Shown here one piece after another: positions 34,015-46,189 of a stretch of DNA of 64,000 nt. The stretch is from positions 307,881 through 371,880 of the forward strand of contig JAOCPU010000033.1 in assembly GCA_035772785.1 (NCBI GenBank), read 5' to 3'. Below the pieces are notes generated by a model. That model did no database searches and was not told the DNA's origin. It saw only the letters and a list, made by a program, of their open reading frames with translations. The translations under genes and the position numbers were made by a program. Source of the DNA: Phlebiopsis flavidoalba. Taxonomy: Eukaryota; Basidiomycota; Agaricomycetes; Polyporales; Phanerochaetaceae. Each line of letters starts with the position of its first letter. Within the stretch, counting starts at the first letter, position 1.

Positions 34015-37000
34015 CTAGTTATCGTCGTGTTCATCGTCGTGTTCATCGTCTCCACCGTCTTCGTCTTGTTGAACACTGCTGTCAGTATCATTCTGCTCTT
34101 CGTACATGCTGTCGCTGTCTTCATCCTCGTCTGTAGTGAGCCTGTCGTCCATGGCATCGGCGTCGGGTGTAGTTGAGGAAATTCTTGCTGCCTTTCTGAA
34201 TGTGAAGCTTGAGGCCAGAGCTAGACACTGTCAGCAAAATCCAGTGAGCTGCAAGGATCGGCACATACCTTGCCTTTCGGAAAGAGCTCCTTTGTGATTC
34301 GCAACAGAGCCCTTGGCCGACGTTTATGGATGTGCTTCAAAGCTTCCATGTGCTCGAAGTAGTCGTTGGAGTGGATGCGGATGTGGAAACTGACGTTTGA
34401 TGAAAGCGTCGAGCGTTGTTGAAGACAGGCATAGAACTGTAAGAGTATTCTCTTGTTATCATGTAGCAAAGGCAAAGGTAAAAGAAGACGAACCACGTTT
34501 GCAACAAGGGCAAGAAAGGCCGGTGGAACGACGAAGTACGTCTGATCTTTCCCTCCCTCCCCGCCTTTGACGGTCTCCGCCAAAGCTCTGGATGCACGGT
34601 GAGAAGATGCTTGTGACTACCGAAAAGGAACCTGTGAGTAAACGTGATGAAAGCCGGGTGGTAGAAGCGTTTAGCAGGATCTAGAGGAACCTAGCACGAA
34701 GGTTAGAACCAGACAGATCTGCTCCAAGATATACGTCACAATGCTCACCTTTCGTGGATCACCAGGGTAAAGGTACCGATCGTTCTCTAGTAGAGCGCTG
34801 ACACGAGCCTTGAAGTCCTTCTTGTGTGGCTTGAGGCCGTACGCAGCGTTGAACATGGACTCGGCTATCTTACGCATCTCGTATCGGAATTGGGAAAGAT
34901 GATTCCCCACCTACATGTCATAAATTTAGGTCAGCTGCGGAGGCGTGTATCGAATCACACACAAGACAGGGTGTTTACCTTTTTGGACATATGGGAAATG
35001 TAGTCGAAGTCTTCTTGTAGCGCATCTTGAATTCCCTGCGGCGACTTGAGAGTGAGAGCCGCCCTCCGCAGGACCCAGGCGGTGAACTCGATTTTCTCCA
35101 TCGGTATCACGTCGGGATACCCACCCATGGATACCGCCCACCCCTCGACGTACTCGAAGCTCCATCGCAAAACGTCCTGGGTATCAGGGTGTAGTTTGTC
35201 GATAGAGAGAACAGGTACCGACCGACTTGGCGGTTTTGGTTGTGTGAACACAAGTTCGGTCAGTCCAACTTCGACTTCTACGGCGGCGCATGATGATGTG
35301 TCCAAGCTGACGACGCATGTGGAGAGGCGCGGGATCGGGCTTGCGAGGATCGCCCGGCAAGTCTGGGTCGAGACCCAAATATCCACTTCGACTGAGGTTC
35401 GCCGTTACTAGCGAAGGTGAAGTGGACTTTTCTGCCCAGGTTGCCGCCTTCGGCGGCGGCTTCCTCCTCCTGAGCTTCGTCATCCTCCGCAGGGTTGGGG
35501 GCCTCGTACTCGAACTCTGGCACCTACCACAACTGATTAGAAACGAATCAAACGTTCAACGCAAACGTACCTCGCCAAGACGATCGCGTGCCCGAACAGA
35601 CGTGAATGCAGATGCCTGTTCAAATGGCTCAAGTCAGCAGGTGAGAACCGCAACATTGTGGAATAAGAAATACCGCTGGACCATCATTTGAGGCTTTGGC
35701 GTTGGCAGCGGACTTCTAGCGGTTTGCGACCGTGTAAGCCTGAGAACAATACGGTAGTTATTTGTGACCCACCTTGACGCGTCTTCTCTGCGCCGGAGTG
35801 TGAGGAGCCTACAATATATTCAAACCGGTGATCAGTACACGTACATGTCTCTCATCACCTGGCAACCGCTTCGAGGCTTCGACGTACGCTAGCCTCTACT
35901 TCCTGATCTCGAGCGTGACTGGCCTTTGCGCCCTAGAGATGTTTGTGAGATAAGCTCATTGAACACATATACAAGTGACAACGTACCAGTGTTGCACGGC
36001 TTCCCGAGCCTTTGCTCCCATGGCAGAACTCTAACATACGAGACGAAGGTCAAAAAAAGCTAATCGCTGAGAAGTGAGCAAGTACCTCTGCCCGTTGCTC
36101 TTTTCCATGGGCAGCCACCCTTGCACCCTAGAAGACGATGTCAGCCATGAAAGGGCGGGAAGGCATGACCAATACCTGCGGCCGGCGGGGTTTGCTTTGA
36201 GCACCGGTTCCCGCCTCCGAGCCAGGGATCTGCAAAAGAAACAGGTTTAAGATTGGCTGTACAACGGAAAGGTGATGCTGGCTTTACCTGTTCACGTTGT
36301 ACCGCGTCCCGTTGTCGTACCGCATCGCGTGGTCGTGCCTCATCGTGTTGCTGTGCCACATCGCGTTGCCGTGCCAACTTCGGGCTGCTTCAAAGCGTTT
36401 GGTTTGCGCTGGCTTGAAGTGCCGTTGGCTTGCTTCGAGGTGTTCATGCTCCGCTTTGTAGCGTGAGCCTGTGTCTCTGCGTGGTGACATGCTGTTTTGC
36501 GCTATCAGTACGCTGTTTTAAGTGAGCATACTAGTGTGGGGGTTCATTCTGGGGTTCTAAGGGCGCGACGGTTACCTTTGAGCTCTTCGACTTTTGAGGT
36601 TGCACGGCTGGCACGGCCGACTTCCCCGCCGCACGAAGAGTTTGCTGATAGATAGTCAGAGCTGTGCAGGCAAGGATGGCACAACCATAAACGCACTTGT
36701 TCGACGTGTTTCCCTTGGCCATAAGCAACTTCCTTCATCGTCTGCGATGAAAGATATTCCATTCAGACAACGACGGGATTATGACACAAGTTGAACAACC
36801 TTTGATTGGGTTTTCGGTGCAGCTGGTCTTGAAGTCTGACGGTGTTGTAGATAGATGAGGAGTTATGCAACTCATGACAATGTAGAAGACGCACCTTGGC
36901 AGAGTCCTTTGCCCCCCGTGCATGTACCTTGATGGTGGATGAGGTATGCATGGTTAAAGAGCATAACTATGTGCAAATGGCTGCTAGTCACGTACGATGC

Positions 37001-40000
37001 CTCTGGGCGATCCCCTGCGTTCGCCCGCACAAGTCCTCCCCTAGAAGTCTAACGCAACGCCGTTATGCAATAAACGCAGCCCAGTCATAGTTTTGCCGAA
37101 CGTACCTCTGCCTGCTGCGGGCCGGGGCGGTGTGTGGAGGCCGTAGGCACCTATGGTCATGATTGAGCGTATTATAAAGACCGAGAAAATGATTCTCTAT
37201 GTACTCACCCTCGATTTGCTGCGCATGAGTGACATGCGTGGCTTCCCTTTCACGGTAACGCTACAGAGGAACGATTGCATGATCATGCAAAACAAATGAA
37301 GGTGTCACAGATCAACATACCTCTGCGGGCGCAGACGCTTGAGTTTGTGAACCCGGTCGTCTCTACGGCCTACACGATAATCGTCAGATGTGGCTTTAGA
37401 GCGTCAGAATCAGGTTTTATCGACTTACTTTTGCAGTCTAGCAGATTGCAATCACATTAGAGTGAGATGGTGGCATAGAATGGCGGAAACTATGCTAGCC
37501 GTGGCGACGCACCTTCGAGCGCTCCACATGTGGCTGAGGGGCATTATTTGCGGCCTGGAAGCAAGGTCAAACCAAGACATGTGAGGGTACGAGAAGAAAC
37601 AAGCGTACCTTACCGTACTGCCGCAGCTGCTTTTTGAGGGTTTGTCTTGGTAGCCTAGAGAGCAGATGGTTAGATAAGCGTTATCGTCATGCTGAAAACC
37701 CACGTACCAACGACAGCCCTGACTGGCTGGTAGAGTGGAGAGTATTCCTCTTCGAGGGCCAGGTCCTGCTGCTAGTACAATGTATGTAACCATACTGCGT
37801 CGACGAGACGATGCAGTCTTACATGTGTCACGCTCTTATGGGAACCCTGTCAACGGAGGAGTAAGCGTCAGACGTTCCAGCTATCACAGTCATGATCGAC
37901 TTACTGTTCGCTTCTCAGGCTTCTGTACGCGAGGAGTTGGCTTCGAAGCCTACAAAGGTGTTCTCACTGATGAGTAATTGTCCAAACGATCTGTTAGCAT
38001 AACAAACATACCTTGTTGCGACGTGCTTTTGCTCGAGAATTCGGCTTCCATGACAGTGGAATATGTGTTAGTTAGTGTCGACGCAGAAGGTAAGCAACCA
38101 TGATACATACCTGGAAATCAGACTCCGGATCGACTTCATTGTTCGGTATAACGAACTCTGACGGTGAGTCATGGTCCTCTTCATCAGGCTGATACTCGCT
38201 ACCACTGGAAAAACGCCTCTTCAGGTGCCTGGGATGTGCCTTGGGCTCACCGTCGTCTGAACCACTGTCACCGTCCTTGTTGCCGCCGTCCTCCTTGTTA
38301 CCGTTCTCGTCACCGTCATCGTCACCGTCATCGTCACTGTCCTCGTTGCCGTCCTTCTTGTTACCCGTCCTTCTTGTTGCCGTCCTTGTCGTCGCCACTT
38401 GCGCTGGCATCTTCTTCTAAGCCCATCGTTGGCCTCCGACGGTACCTCAAACAGGTCAGAGTACTCGGGGAAGAGAGTCGGGTCACCTAGCTGGTTCTCC
38501 GGAATTGTACTAAGCTCGTATGGAAAGAAGTCCGACGGTACATCACGATCGGGTTCCACCCAAATGTCGGCTTTCTGAAAGATTTTGTTTGTTGAGTATC
38601 TATCAAATGTACAACGTTTTGACACACACCATGTTGCCCACATGGTCCTCAACGTTGTAGTTATCGTCCTCAGCCATTTGCCGGGGATCAACGCCGTCAG
38701 TCTCGGGGGTCAGGGTCAGGCGCAGCAATGGAGGCATCATCTTCATGCTGGGTTGCTTCGGTGGCCGGTTCCGCTTGCTTGGTATGGCCGTGTTTTGAGA
38801 CGTGTGTGTCGCGCTTCGACAGAGCCTCGTAGTCGGAGGATCCCTGGTTGTAATCTTCCCCCCTGGTAAACGTACTATTAGCCCGCTGGCGACATGGGGT
38901 CTAGCGAAGGCCCTTCTACTTACTAAGAGTGTCGAGAATGCTCGACATCTTTTGTGCGGGGGTGCGTGCGGATGAGTGGCGCTTTTCAGCTGGTGGGTTT
39001 GATGGTGATTGCGTGGAGGTTGCCCTGGGCTGGGATCGTTGAGCTGGCACCACTGAGGCCGGCTCAGAACCATTTGGGCGACGATCAACTCCTTTCCCTT
39101 TGGCCTGAGGAGTAGCCTCGATAACCATGAGCATAGCGACAAGGCTGCAATAGTTGAGCGACTGTGACTTACTGCTACAAAGCCTGGCTTCAATATATCC
39201 CTCACCGATGGCATGGACCCTGAGCTATCGGACCTCGCAGGCGACACAACTTTCTTGCCCCGGGCTCCTAGTAGGCTTCTGCCGCAACGATGCAGATTGC
39301 CTCTCTCTCAAGAGAGGGTCTTCAGCGTCCACCTCCATCCCCTGGGCAGACGGCTCTGGCCTAATCGGTAGGCGGTAAGCGGCTGTCTAATCGTTGGAAC
39401 CCCAAGGGAAAAAGGTATTCATTGAGTGCACAGTGTCCAACGCCAATGGAATGGCACGCTTACTTGTATTGCTGCCTGTAGGGTGTGCCGGCACTGCGGA
39501 TCTCGGTGTTGATGTGTGGGGCCTCCCAAATCCTTCAGTCGAAAATATCCTGGGCGGAGTAGCCTTAGTGAAGGAAAAAAGGGACTGTATTACCGGGTCC
39601 CGACTTGCGAGGGAGCTTCTTTCCCTCGCCCGCTTTAGCAATGTCTTGAACTGAGAGAGAGGACACCCCATGCATAGACGCGGGAGGACGACCTGAGTGC
39701 CGCTGAGAGGTGTTTCTGCCTCTGCTCAGGTCGGCGCACCGAAAGATCTATGAAGGGAACTGTAAGATTATATAGTCATTGTAGTGCGACATGAGAGATA
39801 TAAAGAGTACCTAGATTTGTCCGCGATTTCTTATGCGGCGGCTGATCTGTCTCGTCGTCTTCTGCCATAGGGGCCGCCTGATCTTCCTGATCTTCCGCGG
39901 CTTCTCCAAGGTCATCTTCGTCACCAGCTTGTAGCTTACGTTTCGAACCACGTGTTACGTTCTTCCACACTAGTCCAATGGTAAGCAACACTTGCAAAGA

Positions 40001-40207
40001 TGTCTGATGAATTGCTCACGATTGCTCTTTAACAGTGCGTCTTTCGTTGCCCGAGGGACTAATGTTAAGATCGTGGCGATAAGAAGCCATGCCGTTTGCC
40101 ATGTGATCATTGATAGTAAACTCACGGGCTTGCCTACTCGGGGTTCCTTCTTGAGGTATTACGGTCCCACGAGCTTTGCGCTGGGGCGTGGAGCGTTTGT
40201 ACGGCAT
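34015..40207 (-). CDS. DUF6532 domain protein, many short exons
   Basis: ATG at 40207 (MPYKRSTPQRKARGT), stop TAG at 34015-34017 after an acidic tail (EDGGDDEHDDEHDDN). In between, coding pieces of 60-250 bp alternate with about 50-60 bp introns. They include a long, charged, disordered half (SQPRATSTQSPSNPPAEKRH near 39000; Gly/Asp-rich repeats near 38270-38400; RQRDAV-type repeats near 36300) and a C-terminal domain. That domain runs from about 35230 to 34270: SIDKLHPDTQDVLRWSFEYV, SQFRYEMRKIAESMFNAAYG, RYLYPGDPRK, RFYHPAFITFTHRFLF, VVPPAFLALVANV, FHIRIHSNDYFEHMEALKHI. Spacing and conserved Phe/His/Tyr positions are those of DUF6532, a mushroom-specific domain of unknown function often found near transposons. 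Exon borders are only approximate. It is one of the few genes here whose core I could follow without an obvious break. Nuclear location is a guess from the basic and acidic tracts. Confidence 0.6.
38270..38400 (-). repeat. Asp/Gly/Asn-coding microrepeat in the DUF6532 gene
   Basis: Imperfect repeats of GTCACCGTCATC and CCGTCCTTCTTGTT encode an acidic Gly/Asp/Asn/Lys tract on the minus strand. Length is likely variable between strains. Confidence 0.6.
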
Positions 40208-40568
40208 GGGTATCGATGAGATAGTAGATAATTCGAGGGTATGAGAATTAGAGATGAAAGTATAATGCGAGCAAGATTGTAGTGAGTGTCAAGAGTGAGA
40301 CAGCCCGAGGAAACAAATGTGAGAGAGCGGATTAAGTTGGTGTATGAATAGAGCTGAGTTAGTTTGAGAACCGGGAGTGTAAAAGAGTGTGTGTGAATGG
40401 CTGTATATTAGAGATGCGAGTGGTGGTCAATGTTAAACGTTAAGCAACAACCGGTGAATCGTGACAAAGCGCTCAAACTTGAACATACGCAAACAGCTTC
40501 AAATAAATATGTGGCACTTGCCACCTCGAAACACCAATGTTAAGAGATGCATGAGAATGCAATTAAGA
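40208..40568. other. Upstream region of the DUF6532 gene
   Basis: Purine-rich non-coding sequence (GAGAGATG, GTGAGTGT words on the + strand) between the DUF6532 start and the tandem duplication; presumably its promoter. No TATA box stands out. Confidence 0.4.
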
Positions 40569-41115
40569 TCTTGAGCTCACCCATCGTCTGATTGTAGACC
40601 TGTAGTCATGGCTTGTTCTTGAACACACCCACACTGAACGCGTCCCCCAATATTCGTATTAATGTTATATTATATTGTATAGGACGTTTCGTCGTAAATC
40701 CTGATTTGAGTACGTGGAGCATGTCCTGCAGAGTCCTGATATTAAGTCTCGAGAAGATCTGCCCAGCGTACATAAATTTACAACTCGAAAAGTGAAGCAC
40801 TGTGCCGGCACCGTGTCAGGCGCCCACAAAACTGTCGCACTTTGCGAAGGCATTGCTCTTTTCTGCGTTCCGTGCGATCTTGAGCTCACTCATTGTCCGA
40901 TTGTCGACCTGTAGTCATGGCTTATCCTTGAACACACCCACTGAACGCTCAATATTCATATCAATGTTATATTATATTGTATAATATGATTCGTCGTAAA
41001 TCCCGATTTGGGTGCGTGGAGCATGTTCTGCAGAGCCCTGATATCAAGTCTCGAGGAGATCTGCTCAGCGTACATTAATCTACAACTCGGAAAGTGGAGC
41101 ACTGTGCTAGAACTA
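40569..41115 (+). repeat. Tandem duplication, 309-bp period
   Basis: TCTTGAGCTCACYCATYGTC starts at 40569 and again at 40878. The two units stay alignable through TTATATTATATTGTATA, GTACGTGGAGCATG/GTGCGTGGAGCATG, and CAGCGTACATWAAT to about 41110. The first unit is complete (309 bp) and the second stops after about 240 bp. It lies between two divergent features and has no coding content of its own. Confidence 0.9.
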
Positions 41116-41392
41116 CATCAGGGGCCTGAATGGTAGCAACTCCGTGCTTGTCTGCATTCCCACACGTCTCACGCGCTGAAGAACGCGCTGGTTGAGTGCC
41201 GACTTGAATTGTTCACCGTGGAAATGCGATCTGGGTTGTTGTTGCTGTACAGATGGACGCATTCATACCTTTATGGACCTGTTGAGCACCCCCGCACGGG
41301 GTGTGAGCTTCACTCTGTTAAAGTGTACGGCAAGTCCCTGGACTCACCTCGTCGTCCGCTGACCTTCAAGTTTGCGTGCTGGAATATCATGC

Positions 41393-42714
41393 CTACACAC
41401 CATCATCGTCTGCCTCGACCGCATCTTCTTGCTGATCCTCCTGCTGCAGCTGCTTGCGCCGAGCTGCCACACCGCGTCTGATGATGTTCTCGATTGCGGA
41501 GGATCCTTCTCCATGATCGTCGGGGAACATTGCTACCCCATACCGCGCACTGGCACGAAGTGTTTTGACTGCTTCGGACCGGTATTGACTCATGTCATCC
41601 ATGATGAGATGGACTGCGGCTTCGGGGACGAGAATGAGCTGTATAAACTCGGTGGGAATCAGAGGTAAGGTAGAGTTTGAGGGGAAGTCCGCTGGAGGGA
41701 ATAGGTCGTAGATCGTTTGGCTGATTAAGACGGAGCCAAGCTCTCCATAGCTGAAACTCTGGTCAGATAATCGGAACAGGCAAGAGATTCAATGAGCGTA
41801 CTATCCGGGCTGCGTCTTGAGAAAGAGGACATCTGACTCCGTACACTGGCCGCTTTATGGGATCCCTTTTCCCTTACGCACTCGGACAACTTCTTTCCAG
41901 AATGTACTGCCTTTTCTCGGCCGTGTTTTCCAACATATCCTCGTCGTCTTCTACATCAGCATTGAGGTCCCCACCTTTGTCTCGCACCACTTTCTCGACC
42001 AGGCAAAAAATCCTCGTCAATGTCAGCTATTATATCCTGCAAATGGCCCGAAAGATTGCGGACTCAGCTTCGCGAGGATACTTCCTCCCATAACTATTTG
42101 TGTGGGCCAACCGCCGCTGTTCAGCTAGCGATATTTGACGGCTCTCGAATAGATGTCCGTTGGCAAACATCAAACAAATGCGATAGGAGGAGCATATAAG
42201 CCTAGAGGGTTAGTCGCTCTTGGGTCTGATTTCGATTGCGCACGGGCGGTGGAGATTAGATTTTCAAGATGTGGAGAGGGGGTCAAGGGTAGAAGATCGT
42301 CACACCATGGACATAGTCGTGCAGGGTCCAAGTCTGGATCATTGAACACTGCCGGGTCAAAGGTTGTTTGGTCAGCATGCAGTTGTTTCCAAGCTTGAAA
42401 CCTCACGTAAGTCATCCTCAGCCCCGTCGGAATGCATAATTCTCTCATACTGTAGCCACACAAAATGAGCTTTCGATAATGCAACAAATGCCAAACGTAG
42501 AGTAGACGTACATCTCTTCTGCCTCTTCTTTTTTTTCGCATATCCTCGTTAAGTTCGGCGTGTGGGTTGCAGAGTTTTTGTGTTCGGGATAACGCGGCTC
42601 GAGAGACAGATCTTTGGGGCTCTCAAGTATTCCTGTAATTAGTGGAAATGGTCCTGACTTCGGCCTGGGAGCGCAGAACATTTGTCTGGGGCTGAGATCC
42701 CTCAATGGACTCAA
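41393..42714 (-). CDS. RTC4-like domain protein (C-terminal part well supported)
   Basis: Reading right to left: a basic, Pro-rich lead (SPRQMFCAPRPKSGPF, about 42690), an intron starting at a GTACGT donor near 42510, then FQAWKQLHADQTTFDP and a zinc-ribbon-like LCPWCDDLLPLTPSPHL (about 42320-42270). Next come NGHLFESRQISLAEQ (about 42140) and FWKEVVRVRKGKGSHKAASV-like text (about 41900). Then come SYGELGSVLISQTIYDLFPP (about 41740), PTEFIQLILVPEAAVHLIM (about 41640) and TLRASARYGVAMFPDDHGEG (about 41560). The stop is at 41393-41395 after a Gln/Glu/Asp tail. This is the architecture of mushroom proteins with the domain first named in yeast Rtc4 (restriction of telomere capping). The biochemical role is unknown. 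The frame breaks once near 42175 (about one base missing), so the copy may be damaged or the assembly wrong. The N-terminus probably extends to 43163 or beyond. Confidence 0.7.
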
Positions 42715-42849
42715 TCACGTTGCGTGAGATAGCCCTTTGCCTTCCCCTTGTCGCGTCTTCTGTTTTTGAGGACTTAGAATAGATCTTTGTGCAGTCTATG
42801 TACGAGAGGTCATGAGTATCCGTCGAGGGAATGAGGAGATTTGTAGAGC

Positions 42850-43523
42850 AATCAGCGTACCATGACCAGAGACCTCTCTGCCGAGGGCATCATGATATCT
42901 TTCCCTTTCTCCTGATTCTTGTGCGAGTGTAACCCTGGTGGATTCTTCTGGCGACGCTCTACACGATCTGCTTGTGATAGATGGCCATGCCTATGAATTG
43001 AGAATGCTACTTTGATCATTGAAAACGACTCTGACCGTTGTGACTTCCATGCTCCCAGACGCCTCCGGTCTGCCGGATATCGGTGTGTTGGCAGACCTTG
43101 AATGAGTATGTCAGACTGCATTGGGCAAGCTGTCCTGTATGTATATGTTCTCTGGTTCCACAATGAAGGAGAAGGCCGTGCATGGCACGTTGCGTGTCAA
43201 TTGCGGATTCTTCAGGAGCATTAAGTTGGAACAGGTGTGAAAAACCATAGTCGTCAAACAAACCCTTCCACCGTGGAGGTCAGTTCATGCGCGTGTCGGC
43301 CCCTTCTAGTATCTTCATGATCACAAGGAGACAGAGTAGGATGTGCAACGAATACAGTTACGGTACGTATCAGCGAAGACGGGTGTAGCCAACACTTGGC
43401 GCTGTAATTCTGTGAATGAGCGATTTGACTTAGACGCCCTAGGAGCTCCTCGACAGCGTGATAGCTAGGTTTGTAATGTAAGAGAAGGCCACTATCATGC
43501 AATAGCCATGTATGTCGCCTCAA
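42850..43523 (-). CDS. Possible N-terminal exons of the RTC4-like gene
   Basis: Minus-strand frames with protein-like composition precede the RTC4-like domain: HYKPSYHAVEELLGRLSQIA (about 43480-43420), EESAIDTQRAMHGLLLHCGT (about 43215-43160) and SQADRVERRQKNPPGLHSHK (about 42980-42920). Gaps of about 50-80 bp with GT...AG ends fit introns. No separate domain is recognised. They may instead belong to a different gene. Confidence 0.35.
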
Positions 43524-43559
43524 AGGAGCCCAATAAGGCCAGTATAATGGAACAAAAAA

Positions 43560-45260
43560 TTACACGTTGCTATGTAGAGGGGAGAAGTCCACGCCATCTC
43601 AAACCCATGCTTTGATAGTGTACTGGCTACGGCTACTACAAGCCTCCATCCTTCTCCTTCGTCACTCTCTTCGAGTTCGCGAACTTGGCCCAGGTCTGTC
43701 TTGTCGAGGTATGCGGACAGGTGAGTGATGCCAGCAAGGAATTTCGCTGTCTCACAAGAAGGGAAGGAGCAAACCCCTAGAGTCCCAGGACAAGGAGTAA
43801 CGTTTGACTGTTGCGACTTACGCTCTGCGCTGCGTCCATCAATGGTTTGAAGTCCAAAGCCGCATTGTCACAGGAGCAACTGCGCGACAAAGAATGTTTT
43901 CTCTCTTTCAGTCTCGTCACTCGCTCCCTTGCCAAATGTTTGGTGGTTGTGGTGATAGTCCGAAAAGGTCAGACAAGAGCGACGGTCCGTGTATTCCATG
44001 GTTGGGTGATGCAGAACATGGAAAGAAGGCATGGGACTGAGGATCCTGCATCGGGCATCGGTCCCCTTCATGGAGAATATGCCAAACGCCGAGGCGGTAG
44101 ACCAACATCCAGAGATGTGGTGGGTCCTGTCGGTTTTGATGGCAATGAGTAGTCCGCGAGGAATGCTGTATGCGGCCAGTGTCTCAGGCCATTAGGAGAT
44201 CTATGCCATGGCCGAGGCTCGAACGGACACCAACCCCACGATAGAACCTACGCATCGACCGGTCTTAGGGGTGCACAGACTACAATGGCTGCATCACCGT
44301 GTCTATGGTCAAACTTGATGAACCATTGGCCACTTTCAGCGCGGCTCCCAGACGTCGCACCTTGTCGCCGGTGCTGCTAATGACCGTACTTCTTGCGGCC
44401 CAGGCTCTCTCGCGTCGGTTCGGCGGTCCTCATAATGGCTTGAGATCGTTTGAATGACGCTCGTCGCTACTGGTTGAAGACCTTCTTCTCCGGGCGTCAT
44501 ATCCATGGAAGAGTTGTAGGGCTCTATTAGAGAGGCGTAAGCACAGTCAGACGGGTTCAAGAGCTCGGGCGATAAACAGAATCTTTACCATCATCGGCGA
44601 AACACCAAATGCACACCGCTCGACGTCCTTTGTCTCGTCGACCCCCCCAGTTTCATGCGAAGTCTTTGATTCGCCCCCCAACCGACGTACAGGAAGCCGT
44701 CCTTGTGACAGAAGCCTCCGAAGAGCTCCTTAAACTCAGAGTAATGGTACCTTACGGTTACCGTGAAAGACCGTGAGTGGGAAGAGAGGAAAAGGACGAC
44801 GCTGTGGTGAGACACATGATTACAAAAGTGACTGGCACCTGGCCTTCTTGACTTCACAGGTCCCAAGGGACGGAGCAAGTTTACTAGCATGTTACAGTGT
44901 GAGCCCAGCTCAGACACCCGTCGTCGAGAACCTTTGATACACCGCGGAAGCTTGAGTTTCCCTCAGGCACTACGTGACAAAGGGGAAAGATGGCGTGTGT
45001 GCGAGGTTTGAGCGACCAAGAGTGGAGCCAATGTATCGAACAGATCTCGACGTCTCGCCTCGGAGCCTTGGTTGAACAGCACGGGCGGTGAGCGCTGATC
45101 CTTTGCATACCGAATGGCTGGAAGGTTGTCCCTTGGTGAGAACCTCTGAACTGCTGCCTGCACGGCTGTAGCGAGAGGTACTAATGACAACGTGGGCGCA
45201 CCACCGGTCGAGAAGTCCCTTGAGGATCTCAGCGCCGGATCAGAAATCCTTGACGGCACT
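43560..45260 (-). CDS. Unrecognised multi-exon coding region
   Basis: The best-supported piece reads GVCSFPSCETAKFLAGITHL to WRLVVAVASTLSKHGFEMAW (about 43760-43590). It ends at a stop near 43523 and is preceded by an intron of about 46 bp (GTAAGT...CTCTAG near 43820-43775) and CDNAALDFKPLMDAAQ. Further upstream, HYSEFKELFGGFCHKDGFLY (about 44740-44680) and EARRRDLFDTLAPLLVAQTS (about 45070-45000) look coding. No ATG start is clear; the upstream-most frame has only a GTG. I do not recognise the family. One or two genes may be involved. Confidence 0.35.
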
Positions 45261-46185
45261 GGTCAGTAGCGGCATTCTTTGCCCCCACTTGCCCTTGAAC
45301 CCGTCTTGCTAGACGTGGCGATCTCGTGGAGAGATGTCGAGGCCGACGCCTAGTGAGGTTGCTCGCTTGTTACTCTCAGTTTGTGCCGACCTTAGTGCGG
45401 CTTTCAGCAGGCATCAGAGGGGGGACGTTATACAGGCAGTGACGGAAGCGATGTCAGTGTAGATCTAGAGTTGTAACAAACAAGATAAGTTTCGAGGGAA
45501 AAACGACGAGTAGGTGAACGTCAGCCTGATTGCACTCTAGCTTGTGCTGTGAGGCGAGGTATTCAGTGCACTTTTATGATGTTTAGAAAACGAAATACTA
45601 TGGAGGGCGAGCCTTTGCTTAAGATGGTCATTGGATCACAGTTTTCTGCTCCCTTCGCTGGACTGTTGGTTTCTGGGGAAGGGGGGGGGGGGACCCAAGA
45701 CTTGGCGACTTGACAATTGATCACCAGAGGTCCCGGGAAAGGGGGTACCACACCGCGTAAGCCGTTGAACCTCCCGGCATACTGTTCGCTGCCTAAGTGT
45801 TGGTTAGGCTACCGCCAGCCCGTGACCCCCCTGACGTAAGCTCCGAGCTTGCGGAAGTGCCCCCCGCACACCACCCCCGAGTACACGATGACACCCTCCA
45901 GTCGCGACCCCCAGTGCTCCGAAATAACATAAACGATTGATTGGGGACATGACTATTGAAACATGAGCAAAGAGAAGAGACAGGCTGCATGGAGAACTCA
46001 ACCATCCTTATACAAGGGAACGGGCTTGTTGACCACTTCACTGCTGCAGTTGTAGATGAGCTTTGCTGACCAAGATTGCTTCGCAAGCTTATACGTCTCT
46101 CCGCTGTAGAACCCCTCGGGTCGTACTGAGCAATGTGATGCTGCAAATGTAAGTGGACAGGCTTTAGGACTCCGCGGCGGCTATT
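45261..46185. other. Intergenic, no gene recognised
   Basis: A homopolymer of 11 G near 45681-45691 stands out. Minus-strand frame 46146-45793 has no family resemblance. Confidence 0.4.
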
Positions 46186-46189
46186 TCAT

